Shown here: piece by piece, positions 1 to 11,200 of the stretch | Layout of the letters: the number at the start of each line of letters is the position of its first letter | How positions within the stretch are numbered: position 1 is the first letter of the stretch | Assembly: GCF_010093595.1 (NCBI RefSeq) | Contig: NW_022985469.1 | Span: 194,078 to 258,077, forward strand | DNA length: 64,000 nucleotides | Direction: 5' to 3' | DNA from: Mytilinidion resinicola | Lineage: Eukaryota > Ascomycota > Dothideomycetes > Mytilinidiales > Mytilinidiaceae | Notes under the pieces: generated by a model | Database searches by the model: none | The model's input: the letters and a program-made list of their open reading frames with translations, nothing else | What the model was told of the DNA's origin: nothing | Translations under genes and position numbers: made by a program

Positions 1-35
1 CGGGGACGCGGGGAGTAGTAGTCGTAGTCGGACAT
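1..35 (-). CDS. 5' end of a gene running off the left edge
   Basis: On the minus strand an ATG at 33-35 sits in a good fungal start context (CACAATGTC) and opens a frame beginning MSDYDYYSPRP before the window ends. The short Tyr/Asp-rich start looks coding, but eleven codons are too few to name a product. It would be transcribed leftward, away from the glucanase gene. This is an inference from start context and composition only. Confidence 0.4.
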   Translation of the reverse strand, partial: MSDYDYYSPRP

Positions 36-929
36 TGTGGAAGATAGAGGCTTTGGGGGGAATTGGTAGAGCTGGGTATATTGAGGGGTAGGTTGCAGAG
101 GAATGACGCCAGGACAGATGACTGTGGAGAAATAGAGTGATAATAAGAACCAAAGGGAGCACGCTATGCACAATGCACTCAATAGCGATCGGCCACGAGT
201 AATGGCAATCTGATATCGCAGATGACAGATGAGGAGGATGGGAAAGATGAGAAGAGGGGACGTTGAGCTGAGCGGAAACAGGGACAGATAGTGCGGGATT
301 TCTCACGTGGACGAGGGTCTAAAACACGGCTACGTAGTGGTGTAACCACTGGGCTCCCGTAGCTTCCGGTGACGAAAGCAATTTGCAGCTTTGTAAGTGG
401 CCCTCCAAGGTTCATGCACGGCCGATAAGCTTTTTGCACAATTCAAGCTTTCGGCAAAAGGCTTAGCGATTCCGGTGAGTCGGGCCGGTGAGGGAGGGAC
501 TAGGAGGATCCCAGACCGTCCAGAGCAATTAGTTTCCCAGCTTTTGGTATACGCCTTGCGAGAGTTTACGCCGGTTCCCAATGCTTCGGGATATTTTGCA
601 CGACCTCTCACAGTGATATATTCGGATAAAGTCATGTGACAGCCACCTCTCCAAGGACAACGTCCGTACTTGCTCCCTTAGACACCCTCTTGCTATGTTG
701 ATTTGTTATAGCTGGTACTACGCATATACATCAGCTGGGCGTGTAAACTCCAGTCCAAGTCATCCATGTCAAACGTTTGTACTCGAATGAATAGTATTTG
801 TTAATACTGTATGTGCAGCGCTCAATGTTATCAGGCTGCGTCCCAAATATAACCCAACCGCCTGTGACGCCCTCACCAGAACTCCCAAACCATCCATATG
901 TCCCAAATGTACCATCGTACGCCTCTCAT
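36..929. other. intergenic, no gene seen
   Basis: This lies between the leftward edge gene and the 3' end of the glucanase gene. Only short overlapping frames on both strands occur, with no recognisable domain. It probably holds the promoter of the edge gene and the glucanase 3' untranslated region. Confidence 0.5.
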
Positions 930-3669
930 CTAATAGTTCTCCGGCAACCCCAACTTCCCAAAATCGTCCAACGTATCATTACAGCTGAAACTCCTTTCCC
1001 ACACCTTCTGCGGCAGAATCCCTGCCGCCATACCCAGCTTCCAGCTCCACTGTGTCGCTGCCTCCGTCTCCCACGTCCAGTAGAACCAGCCCCACCCCTT
1101 CTCGAAACTCTCCATCTGTGCGACCGAGAACTGGTACAGCCACTTCTTATACGCGTCGCTGTAGTTACTCGGGTCTGCGTTCGCGTCGGCGCATTCGCAC
1201 TGCGGGCTGTTGTTTGTGGGACAAGTGGGGTCCAGCACGCTGGTGGATGCGTTGCCGGTGTTCATGTTGCCCTCCCAGCGTGACCCGACGCCGACGTCGT
1301 TGATGTACTCGGTGCAGTCCGTGTCAGCCTGACTCCACTCGCCGCACATGGTGGGGCCAAAGCCGGTGGTTTTGTCTTGCGAGCGGAGAGTTTGCGCGGT
1401 CCAACCTTTGCAGGCGAAGTTGAGCTTGTCGGTGTGCTTGAGCTTGATCTGATCGGTGTTGAAAATAACGTATTGGTGCACGTCTAGAACAAGCTTGGGG
1501 TCGTCTTGCAGCTTTCCTTGCCAATTATCGAGGCCCATGAAACCGTCGCCAAAGACCAGAATGGCAGTGATGTTGTTTTTGCGGATCACCTCGATGGCTT
1601 TAGTCGTCCAATTAAGAACGTCATTGGTGTTGAGGGCCACCATACGCGGCTCGTTTAGAATTCCGTACACAGTTACTACGTTCTTGTAGCGAGGCTGTGC
1701 GAAGAACGTCGAGAGTTGGCCGTGGATGTCGAGGGTGCGCTGCGCGTTGAGGGCGCCATTGGTTCCATTCAGCCAGCCAATAACGCCTTGGCGCCCACTA
1801 TGATTCCAGCCGTTCTGACTCCCAGGAGCGCCGTGCAGATCCAGATTTACACGCAGCCCGTTCTGTCGGGCATACTCAATGCCACGGAGGAGGTAGCGCC
1901 AGGAGATTTTGGGGACATATGGGTCGCCCTCGTATGTCGTTACGGCCCAGTACGAGAAGGGTATACGAACGTGATCAAAACCTGCTGCTCGGATGTCTTC
2001 GAACGTTTCGCGTTGAACAAATGCTGAGTAATGCGTCTCCAAACTCGTAGTGCACTTAGCTAGGCCTAGCTTAGAGCATAGAGTGTACTCATCGATTACA
2101 CCATCGTGAGTACTATAATGCTCGAAGAATGATGGCGTAATGAAAGGTTCCAGGCTCAGCCAGCCGCCAACATTTACCCCTCGTATTGGCATAGATCCAT
2201 AAGCGAACTCATCCGACAGCTTCGGGACGTTCTCGTTGGCTTGGACGGAGTCGTCCCATGTAGAGTTTAGGCCCATAACTGACAAGCCTCCTACGGTTGC
2301 TGCTGTGTATGTGACATTGAAATCCAGAGTATCGTACCACGTGAAGGGATCCAATACAGTGCCTTGTGCCGCTTTCGGTATGTCGCTTTCAGATATGCCG
2401 TTCAAGTTTTTGTTTCCAGGTGTACTCGCATTTTCTGCGGCCTTGCTCTCGGGAGGCCCGCTCTTCTTTTTGGATAGTACCACGGCGACGGGTATTATAA
2501 TGGCTAATAGTAAGAGTGAAATACCGACGATGATGACTGGAATTACTGTTAGCAGCTGAATACTTTAAAGAAAATTGTTGCATACATATTTTCTTCCGCT
2601 TCTTCTTTCGCGCCCACTCCTCTTCTGTGTACACATCGCTGGAGCCGCCGCCGCCTCTCTTCTCAGCAACTTTGTATTCCTCGTATTCTTCGTCGTTCCC
2701 GCCCTCTTCGAGTAGCGGTCCACTAATGACCCTCCTTTTCTTCTGGTCTGTCCGTTGTCCATCTTTCTCCTTCCTCTTCGCTTTCCTTTCAGCTCTCTCG
2801 GACGGCGTGTATCGCTCCTCATACCTCCTTCTCCGCTCTTCTCGCTCTTCTTCAGTAAGATGTCGTCGTCTGTCACCCCTCTCGTCATCAGTGTGCGACC
2901 TCCTTTTGTCCCCCCTCTCATCATCCGTCAGGTCTCTCCTCTTCTCTCTTCTCTTATCCCCTCTAATCCTCCCCTCCACCACCCCATCACTCTCATACGC
3001 CCTCCTCCTCTCCTTTTTCCTCTCCCCATCACTCTCATAAGCCCTCCGCCTCTCCTTTTCCCTAATCCTCTCCTTCTCCTTCACCCTATCCCTCTCCTTG
3101 ACAACATCAACCTCAAACACCCTCCTCCTCTCCCTCTCCGCCTCCCTCTCCTTCCGCTTCACCTCCCTCTCCTCCCTCATCCTCTCCCTCTCCAGTCTCG
3201 CCTCCTTCTCCCGCACCTCCTTAATATAGTTCTCATCATACTCGTACCCTTTATACCCCTTCTTATGATTATGCTTATCCAGCGCCGCCAGCCCCTCGAC
3301 AGACAACGGATTCGAGCTGCTCGCGCGCGTCGACGCCCGCTGCTTCCGCGGACTTGGGCTCTCCGACGCGCTCGTGTCGGCGCCCGGCGCTGCGGTGTTT
3401 CGGAGGAGTGCGCCGGTGCTGTCGGTTGCTTTGTGGCCGCGGCGGCGGCGTTGGCGGTCGCGGTCGCGGGAGGGAGCGTCGCGGGGCGGGCGGTCGTGGG
3501 AGGGGGTGTCCCGGGCCATTCGGGCGCCGGGAGGGGAATACTGTGGTGGAATGTAGTTGAGGATGCGATGGAATGTGGAATCTGTAGATCTGGGATCAAT
3601 TGAGGCTCTGGAGGATTTGGGATGGGATGCGAGGTTGGGGTTTGTTGGGGCGGGCTGGTTGCCCGGCAA
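930..3669 (-). CDS. exgD: Membrane-anchored glucan 1,3-beta-glucosidase, GH5 (ExgD type)
   Basis: This is an exo-beta-1,3-glucanase that removes glucose from cell-wall beta-1,3-glucan. It has two exons, 2586-3669 and 930-2536; the 49-bp intron starts GTATGC and has a GCTAAC branch. The joined frame gives 896 residues. Residues 1-361 form a cytoplasmic tail extremely rich in Arg, Lys and Glu. One hydrophobic helix at about 363-383 is a type II membrane anchor, and it is only created by the splice. The GH5 catalytic domain follows, with proton donor Glu657 in LNEPRM and nucleophile Glu761 in MCGEWS. Known fungal ExgD proteins share this tail-anchor-GH5 order and a length near 830 residues. The symbol is by similarity. 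Confidence in family and splice is high. Confidence 0.93.
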
Positions 3670-3991
3670 CGCGGTTGGCGGCGAATTGACGTGGCCCCAA
3701 GACGTCAGGAGAACACAAGCGCAGTCATTTCTATTTTACTCTGCCAACCTTCATCATGTCAAGACAGTATTCACTCGTCAATTGACTAAATCTCTTCCTG
3801 TCTTAGTCGTCATTTTCAGTCACGCAAGCGTATTGGCATAGCGTTCTCAGCCTTCAGTGAAATTTCCCGTGACTTGCTCCGTCACAATCATTTCATCTTC
3901 AGCCTTGGGCCCATCATCTTTCATCCATCCTGAAGCTTACCACTCTGGTAAGTGGTCTCCGGGCTTACTAGCTACCCAAGTCTACGTCATA

Positions 3992-4387
3992 ATGCTGTGT
4001 GAGGTCTGCTACCGATACGATCCTCATTCCATGATGGAAGAGGCAGTCGAATTCGCTGAGATAAAGCGGCTCCAAAATCCTAAATTCCGTCACCATGAAA
4101 ATATCGTCGATCTAGAAGCATCTTCGGCAAATGGGTGCGGGTTGTGCAAATTTCTGCTCCGACTGATATTCGACGACGACCTAGAAATGGCGGCTACTGT
4201 TGAGGATCAAAGTACGAGGTTAACAACTGCAACGCTCTGGATTACCTGCGGAAGCACCCCAGAACAACCTTCATCTCGACAACCATTCCAATTCCAGCTT
4301 GCTATTGCACATCATGTCACCCGTCATGGCCGGCCATCGTGGAACTCCAGGTGTGCCGCGCGTTTTCCATCTTGTCTCTTTCTTTGA
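3992..4387 (+). pseudogene. Broken 5' part of a HET (heterokaryon incompatibility) gene
   Basis: The frame opens MLCEVC and contains a second Cys pair in NGCGLC. This is the Cys-rich stretch that usually precedes the HET domain in fungal incompatibility proteins. The similarity ends after FQLAIAHHV; the frame then runs into unrelated residues and stops, and no HET domain (ALSYxWG ... LWIDxxCIxQ) follows. A 32-bp stretch at 4288-4319 recurs with one mismatch at 14775-14806, inside a second fragment that starts where this one ends. I read it as a relic, not a working gene. A short spliced gene cannot be fully excluded. Confidence 0.6.
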
Positions 4388-4821
4388 TGCATGTCTTTTG
4401 CCTGGCCGAAAAACCTTCTATCCGACTCAGAGCCGGTAGGTGTCGAACAAGCGGCAACCTCAATGCTCTTGGCGGCGGCGCTTAAAATTAGCCCCTCGGC
4501 CCTACTTGGCATGTCGCCCTCCTTGAACATTGTTTGTCGATCAGTGGAAGTGTCCGCGCTCAGCAGGCTTGGCCAGCAATACACCGACGATTAAGGGAGT
4601 CGTGGCAATAATACGTTAAGTTATATTCCCCTTGTCTATTTTCTACGAGAACTTGATACCAGAAGACTCCAAGCAGAAGCGTTTCGGAACGCTGGGGAAT
4701 GTAATCAAGAAAGCCTTGAGACGAGTAACAGAGACTGCGAAAGACATAATAGGTAAAAGGAAGAGAAAGAAATTGAAGTCGGATAGGCCACAACCTAGAA
4801 TCGAAACCAACGCCTTCATCA

Positions 4822-7800
4822 TTAAGATTCGTCGCCGACGTTCTGTGGTCTTCGCTGCTGATAGAGTTGTTTCAAGACTGCAGCGATCTCCTCCAGCGTA
4901 ATGTCCAGCGTGCCCTGAGTAGGGAGCTCCTTCATAAACACCCGACGCGTGATGCGTTTGGCTATACTTTCCACATCACGAGCATTCGCCCACGCCTCCG
5001 TCTTGCTGAGTTTGTCAAACAAGCCAATGACCTTGTCCAGTACCTGCTTCCCGCCCGAATGAAGAATCGAAATCTTCCTATGCTCCAACTTCTTCTGAAG
5101 AAGTCGCAGACAGTCCTTCGGTCTCATGTTAGGGAACATCATCTCGGTAAATCGGCCGCGCAATCCTTCATTCGTACTCATGAGCTGATCCATGTCCTTC
5201 TCATAGCCTGCTAGAACAATCACCAATTTTCCCGCAAATTTCTCTTTCGTTATACAATCAACTAGCTCTCCAACAGCTTCTTGCGCAAGACGGCTGATGA
5301 AAGCACCAGTCAGATCCCTCTGGCCCATGCGATAAGCTTCGTCAATGAATAGAACTTTACCGAGGCCGCGTTCAAGTAGGTTCTGCACCTTTTGGCCCGT
5401 AAGGCCGTTACTCGAAACCAGGTCGGTTACAGAGCAATCCATGACTTCAGTCGTAGAAAGGAAACCCATGGAATGGTAGATATGGCCTAGGGCTCGAGCT
5501 GTCGTAGTCTTGCCTGTACCTGGTGGACCTTTGAAGACAAAGCTGAACGGGATCTCCTCACGCGGGTCAAGGCCGTGCTGTTTCATGTTCGCTGTCATTT
5601 TCTGGTAACCCTCAAAGATCCCGGTGATGTCTCGAAATCCAACGAGGTCCTTGAATAAAGACCGGAAATCTTTGTTGGCTCGGAGTCCACGATCATATTC
5701 CGAGTCAAAGTCCTGCGGCTCTAGCACTATCTGGCTCGCTTCAGTCACGTGAAGGGGACTGTCGTTTCCTGGCTGCGGGTTTTCCTTCGCATGTAACGCA
5801 ATGCGCTTGCTGTATGTGACCTGCGCTCGACTGATAAGATTGCGTACTGCACCTCCATTACCGAAGTTCGGACGATCGCGCTCTCTTCGAAGGACTTCCA
5901 TAGCCACGTCTTTAGCCTCCGGAGTGGCTGTGATCTCGTCCTTGGCGAGCATGATATCCATGATCTTGTGCAGGGCCTTGTCATCGTAATCCTCAAACAC
6001 GAATGCAGTGTCTAAGGGAAATCGCCTTTGGAAACCAGGATTGGTGTTGCGGTAGAACTCCTTCATTCGGTCCGGATAGCCCATCAGGATGATGCATCGA
6101 TTGCTGCCGGGCTCATTGTCGACATGGGCGACTATTGTGTCGATGATACCCTTTCGGAAGATGTCGGATTTGTCCGTGCCGTGCTCGGAACCGTGGTAGA
6201 ACATATGAGCTTCATCGATGATCAAGACCTTGCCTTCGGTCTCATCCAAAATGTCTCTAGTCATGTCCTCTGACTGACCGACATACTGGCCCAGAAAGTC
6301 GGTAGGTTTCTTTATCACCACCTTACTGTCCTCAATATACCCAAGGTCCGCAATGATCTGCCCAAAGAGAGTAGCAACGGTTGTTTTTCCCGTGCCCGGT
6401 GGACCCAGAAAGACGTGATTGAAGGTCCCTTTTAGAGGCTCCTTTCCTTCCATTTCACGAGCGTAGTTGAGGTGTCTCCTAGTGACTAACTCATTCACAG
6501 TTTCTTTGACCTGATCCATACCGGCCATCTTCTCGAGCTTCTTCCAAGACTCGCTGCGCTCATAGAAGTTGTCCGGCTTTGCTCCAAGGAAATCCGATTC
6601 CATCAAGCGGTAGGAAGTATTTGAAATGCTCGCAACTAGAGCATCTTTCTTGGATGTAGCTTTTTCCTGACGCTCTGCCTGACGACTACGTGCTTTATTG
6701 ATTTCGGCCTGGAGTGTCTTGACATTTTGAAACTTCTTCTTGCCTTTTCGTTGCTTTAACCGGCGAATGAATGTGTGCAGGAACGGTGCGTCGTATCCGC
6801 CCTCGACCTTCAAGGAAGCTTCCTTCAGTAGCTTCACCAAGATGGATAAAAGCTCCTCCTCGGAGTAGTCCTTGATGTCAATTCTTCTCGAGAACCGTTC
6901 ACCAGCCTTGGGGTAACCCAGCATACCCTTAACAAGCTCCCTGTTACCTTCCACAACGAAGACGCCATTTTTAGAATCCGTCATCTCAAATTCGTACTCT
7001 TCATCGATGATATATGGCTCATTGTTCGAGCTCGTGATGCCCAAATGCTTAAGGAAATCCACGTAGAGCTGTGCAATTGTAGATTTGCCGGTGCCGTGGC
7101 CCCCGGAGATGATCAGATCGAGTTTCAGACTCCTCACCGAGGGCTTCTCTTTGCGAGAGGATGTCTCGTTGAGGCCAGGCTTTTCAATGAGAGTCTGGAA
7201 GGCCTTGACTCTCGCTTGTACGGATAGAAATTCCTTCTTCACCTCGTCGAGTCCGACCATCTGCATGAGCTCGTTTAGAGGCGAATCCGGCTTCTTCTCT
7301 TGCCCCCGCCCCCATCCCAAACGCTCCGGATCTATATGTGAAAACGGGAATCGAATTCGTTCGCGAGGTTTGTAAAAGTCCGTTGCATCAAGGCGGGAGA
7401 ACGGAAATCGGTACTCGTGCCATTCGAAGTCTGCGGGACTTAGGTGGAAGAAGGGAAATTCAAAACCATCGTCGACGGGAGAAGGCTCTGATTCTCGTTT
7501 TTCCTCACTGCAAGCGTCCGAATCGGATACGCTCTCCGTCTTCCTCTGCTTGTTGTCCCAAACCTGCTGGAAGGACTTGAGACCATTGATCTCCTCGGGC
7601 ATGGTTGTCGCATCTTTCATCAAGTCGCGAGAGGTAGACGCTGGCACAGACCGAGAACGAAGGCGTGATCTAAGGTAGATGGTGCCGTTGGGTGTAAAGA
7701 AAGAGGTGTTAAACGCATTAAGATCCATTGGTTTGGTGTTAACGTTGTATGGTTCTCCTAGCTCGCCGCCTTCCTTTGGGATAATGGAAGGCTCCATCTC

Positions 7801-7944
7801 AAACGCAGAGGAAATGGACGAGCGTGTGTCAACTAGGGACAAGGAACTCGAAGACCGAGTCGAACCACACTCGTCCATGTCGGTAGAGCTCCGAGAATCA
7901 ATGTCGCCAATGCTCTCAGGATCTAAGTCCGGATATGCAGACAT
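4822..7944 (-). CDS. Triple AAA+ ATPase, CbxX/CfxQ-like
   Basis: A single exon encodes 1,040 residues. A polar N-terminal region of about 220 residues precedes three tandem AAA+ modules of the CbxX/CfxQ type. Walker A motifs are at about 281-289 (GGHGTGKST), 514-521 (GPPGTGKT) and 806-813 (GPPGTGKT). Walker B motifs LIIDEAH (about 574-580) and LFIDEAY (about 865-871) belong to modules two and three. Module one is shortened and shows no DEA-type Walker B, so it can probably bind but not hydrolyse ATP. A Lys/Arg-rich coiled stretch (about 395-435) separates modules one and two. Fungal members of this family have no settled role; remodelling of other proteins is inferred from the AAA+ fold. ATG 7944 opens the frame. 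Confidence 0.9.
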   Translation of the reverse strand: MSAYPDLDPESIGDIDSRSSTDMDECGSTRSSSSLSLVDTRSSISSAFEMEPSIIPKEGGELGEPYNVNTKPMDLNAFNTSFFTPNGTIYLRSRLRSRSVPASTSRDLMKDATTMPEEINGLKSFQQVWDNKQRKTESVSDSDACSEEKRESEPSPVDDGFEFPFFHLSPADFEWHEYRFPFSRLDATDFYKPRERIRFPFSHIDPERLGWGRGQEKKPDSPLNELMQMVGLDEVKKEFLSVQARVKAFQTLIEKPGLNETSSRKEKPSVRSLKLDLIISGGHGTGKSTIAQLYVDFLKHLGITSSNNEPYIIDEEYEFEMTDSKNGVFVVEGNRELVKGMLGYPKAGERFSRRIDIKDYSEEELLSILVKLLKEASLKVEGGYDAPFLHTFIRRLKQRKGKKKFQNVKTLQAEINKARSRQAERQEKATSKKDALVASISNTSYRLMESDFLGAKPDNFYERSESWKKLEKMAGMDQVKETVNELVTRRHLNYAREMEGKEPLKGTFNHVFLGPPGTGKTTVATLFGQIIADLGYIEDSKVVIKKPTDFLGQYVGQSEDMTRDILDETEGKVLIIDEAHMFYHGSEHGTDKSDIFRKGIIDTIVAHVDNEPGSNRCIILMGYPDRMKEFYRNTNPGFQRRFPLDTAFVFEDYDDKALHKIMDIMLAKDEITATPEAKDVAMEVLRRERDRPNFGNGGAVRNLISRAQVTYSKRIALHAKENPQPGNDSPLHVTEASQIVLEPQDFDSEYDRGLRANKDFRSLFKDLVGFRDITGIFEGYQKMTANMKQHGLDPREEIPFSFVFKGPPGTGKTTTARALGHIYHSMGFLSTTEVMDCSVTDLVSSNGLTGQKVQNLLERGLGKVLFIDEAYRMGQRDLTGAFISRLAQEAVGELVDCITKEKFAGKLVIVLAGYEKDMDQLMSTNEGLRGRFTEMMFPNMRPKDCLRLLQKKLEHRKISILHSGGKQVLDKVIGLFDKLSKTEAWANARDVESIAKRITRRVFMKELPTQGTLDITLEEIAAVLKQLYQQRRPQNVGDES

Positions 7945-8656
7945 GGTGAGGTTACAGTCTCTGTCGACAGAGCCAAAGTAGCAGCGAGTTGTGAAAGGCG
8001 GGTTTGTATGTTACCCAGTATTCGAAGCGATGAGGCTCGGGAAGTAATGAGGGATTTCGGTACAGTCGACCAGGCAGGGAAAAGCCTTCGAAAGAGGTCC
8101 AAGGCTGATTCGGATTACCTTGGGTTGGCTCGGTGGCTGAACGCATTCGAGTGGGTGTCACCCTGCAAGACCAGGTCAGATTGCAGGCAGCAGCAATGCA
8201 TGCTTTCGGTTCCACGTCACCCTGCATGCGGCCTCGGGTCCTCGTAGTTTCAGCTCTTCGCCCGGACTTGAGCCTCATAGTGAGGTTTTGCGCAATTTAT
8301 GTTTCATTATAATACATCCTTAGGATATGGGGCTGGAGTACCTAGTTTCCAAGGCAAATCGGAAAGAGAGGTATGATCAATCGAACAGGAGCTCGATCTA
8401 TGAATTGCGCAGGGTGCGCAGATTCTATCCTTGCCTATATAGTGAAGCAACTCGATGAGCATACTAACAGCTTGTAGAGCTGCGAAAAGAAAGCCTGCAT
8501 CTTAAATCTTCAAAAGGAGATCTAAACTGAAGAATGTAATAACAATAACAATGGCGTAGCGAAAGCGTAGAAGCATTGCGAGATCATCTTTGCGAAAACG
8601 CCTTTTTTCCAATAACCTGCAGGCCCTGTGACCAACACCACCCAAGTCTATTCATC

Positions 8657-11200
8657 TCAGACAAACTCCGCTTCCATCCCCTTGTACACACCCTGAACTC
8701 TCTTCCATTTCAACTCCTTTGACATTGCCAACTGCAACCTCATTCGATCCTTCGATTTCTTCTGGCCATATCGATCCTGCAAACGATCGATATCTTCGCA
8801 GAGTAGATGTTCCTGGGCTTGGTTACCCTGATGTTCAACGACCTTGAGTTCTGTTCCGCGTCTCGCATCTAAACAGACTAGTGCTTGTCCGCGAGGAGTC
8901 ACGACTTTGAGCATGATCAACCCGCTAAGCAGTAGCGTCGTCATGTGGAGAGAACGATCAATGGAGAAACCGTCGTTGGAATCGCGCTGCAAGAAAACTT
9001 TGTTGTATGGACCTCGCGTTTTGAGCAAGCTTCCACCACGCTCGTCGTGTAAGAGTTTAGCCATGAGGAGCTGCTCGTTGATGCCCGAGATGGCGTGCAG
9101 TTCCGACACAGACCGACATCGAACGCGAAATCGCAGGAAGTCGCTCCAAGGCCATTCTTCAACAAATCGACTCTTTTGTACCAGGAGGTAGAAACCGGCT
9201 AAAATCCAGAGATACATGGACAGGTTAGATGGGTCAACTCCTTTGATGCGGTTTTTACATGCGATCATTGCCAACCCGCCGCCGGCGATTATGAAGGCAA
9301 CCAGGAGGATGGAGCACACTTGGTATTTGCAGGCAACAGTGACGCTGCACTCGTCGATCACCCAACTTTCCATCTCCCGCGACCTGTCCACTAACTTGCT
9401 CTGCACCTTTCCGGCGTTCTTGGAAGAGGCCCCTCTTTCAATGAGATTGTTGCGGGAAAAGAATCCTTGCTGGACTGCCGCTGATAAGCGCATGACGTCC
9501 CATGACTGGCTGTCTTTCTCGAACTGGTTTGTGTACATGCGAAAGAAAGCGCAATAGTCCTTGTTCTTGGAAGGTTGGACAACGTCTTTAGCATCGCAAG
9601 CCAGTGCCAACGAGGCGCGAAATTTGGTCAAGTTAGAAACCACCACGGGGCTTGTGAGTACCAGAGGAATCATGACACTGATGATGTCCGCCATGGAATC
9701 CATTACGGCTTTCTGCGGCTCGCATCTCGATAGGTCATTCATTGCATTGTCCGGCAATGCGATACTGGATCTCTTGTTGTGGGCGTCGCAATACCTCCAT
9801 TCCACCGTCGTCCGCAGGTTACCTTGAGACTTGGGTGGGCAGTTCTGTTTCACCTGGTGAAAGGCTTCGTTCAAGATCTTGAAGGCGGGATAGGCTGTTT
9901 TGAGTGCATCTTGATCCGAGGAGGCCGAATACTCCAGGTCTCGGTCCTGGAAGAGCAAAGCCTTGAAGTCCTCGAATCCAGTCCCGTAAACCATGCCACA
10001 AATCTCAAAAGACGTAGCTTGAAGTCCCGATCGGTTATTGAATCGGAGCGAGAGCAATAGATAGCGCAGAATCGTATCGATGCCGGATCGGAAGCGGTTT
10101 TGGTCAACGCAGTACCGAGCGACGTCTGCGTTAGCGGTCGTCGTCAGACCCTCCTTGCTCTCGGCATCGATCATGCGCAAGACCTCTTCGCACTCTTCCT
10201 CATCCATGATTCCATTCGACAAGCGACTGGAGATGTCTGTTTGGTCGAGAGAGGCCTCACCAACCTGACAGGAAATCAACGTGTTGGCGTGCATATCGAT
10301 TAGTAGCACTTTCAGTTTGGCGACCCTCTGCGTCAGCACGGCCAGGACGTTGTCGGACCAATATTTTCCAACGGCCACCTGAGCGAATAGCCTGGCCAGA
10401 ATAGCAGAGGTGTAATCGATAAGCGCGAAGATGGCGTCGAGCAACGAATCCTTCTTTTTTCGCTGTTCTTGTGTCGCTTCTCCCCCTCCTGCTTCTTCCC
10501 ACATACTGTTTGTTTGACTCACTCTAGCCTGCTGGATGAGCTTCTTCAATCGATCTCGATTCGCTAGCGGCTTGCAGGATTTGACGTAGATGCATTCGTT
10601 ATCCAGCATGCATAGTGAAAGCGCAGACAAGACCATCTCTGCCAACCGTCCAAGATTCTGGTATCCTTCTTCATTCGCTTCATCGAAAAGCCCTTTTCCG
10701 TCGAAGGGGAGGACTGGGTCGGGATTCTTTACAGCGCTAACCAGCCTGCTAGCCTCATCCATCCATAGTTCTAGAGCTTGAAGGTCGGCGGGCAAGTACG
10801 CTCGGAGATCGTCAAACTGCGGCATCTTCACAGTCTTCGAGCGATCAGCAGAGGAAGGAACACAACGTCCGCCGGACGTTATCAACTCAAGAATGGAAAG
10901 CATATCTGTCTCGACCGGTGTTTTGTCTCCATCGTCCTGACTCGCAATTGAAGCCGCCTTTTGACCCGAGCCAGCACTTCTGAAGCGCTTCCAACCTCGA
11001 AAGAACTTTTTTTTCTGGGTTTTGACCACGAGAGGGATAGTCGAACGCCGGGAAAGCATCGAATTGACATGGTTTGGCTTTGGGGCGTCCTTGCGCTGGT
11101 GCCCTTCTCTGGATGCTGGTTGTTCGACGTTGCTGTTCAGGGAGGGTTCAAGGCTTAGGTTGCCTTTTTCCAGGTCGAGGTTGTCAATTTTGAACGACAT
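8657..11200 (-). CDS. Unrecognised fungal membrane protein, 847 aa
   Basis: This is a long uninterrupted frame starting at ATG 11200. The N-terminal 80 residues are polar and basic. The middle 500 residues look globular and helical. A Cys-containing hydrophobic pair follows near residues 640-690 (two predicted membrane spans around VCSILLVAFIIAGGG and LSMYLWILAGFYLLV), with a further hydrophobic stretch near LLLSGLIMLKVV. The C-terminus is charged. I recognise no catalytic motif and do not assign a family. Frame length, composition and start context support a real gene. It is tail-to-tail with nothing and shares the 11.2-12.0 kb gap with the divergent AAA ATPase. Confidence 0.75.
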   Translation of the reverse strand: MSFKIDNLDLEKGNLSLEPSLNSNVEQPASREGHQRKDAPKPNHVNSMLSRRSTIPLVVKTQKKKFFRGWKRFRSAGSGQKAASIASQDDGDKTPVETDMLSILELITSGGRCVPSSADRSKTVKMPQFDDLRAYLPADLQALELWMDEASRLVSAVKNPDPVLPFDGKGLFDEANEEGYQNLGRLAEMVLSALSLCMLDNECIYVKSCKPLANRDRLKKLIQQARVSQTNSMWEEAGGGEATQEQRKKKDSLLDAIFALIDYTSAILARLFAQVAVGKYWSDNVLAVLTQRVAKLKVLLIDMHANTLISCQVGEASLDQTDISSRLSNGIMDEEECEEVLRMIDAESKEGLTTTANADVARYCVDQNRFRSGIDTILRYLLLSLRFNNRSGLQATSFEICGMVYGTGFEDFKALLFQDRDLEYSASSDQDALKTAYPAFKILNEAFHQVKQNCPPKSQGNLRTTVEWRYCDAHNKRSSIALPDNAMNDLSRCEPQKAVMDSMADIISVMIPLVLTSPVVVSNLTKFRASLALACDAKDVVQPSKNKDYCAFFRMYTNQFEKDSQSWDVMRLSAAVQQGFFSRNNLIERGASSKNAGKVQSKLVDRSREMESWVIDECSVTVACKYQVCSILLVAFIIAGGGLAMIACKNRIKGVDPSNLSMYLWILAGFYLLVQKSRFVEEWPWSDFLRFRVRCRSVSELHAISGINEQLLMAKLLHDERGGSLLKTRGPYNKVFLQRDSNDGFSIDRSLHMTTLLLSGLIMLKVVTPRGQALVCLDARRGTELKVVEHQGNQAQEHLLCEDIDRLQDRYGQKKSKDRMRLQLAMSKELKWKRVQGVYKGMEAEFV

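Noticed and set aside
2755..3603. 282-codon Leu/Pro/Ser-rich plus-strand frame
   Set aside because: It is antisense to the Arg/Glu-rich tail of the glucanase gene; the repeated composition creates an open shadow frame.
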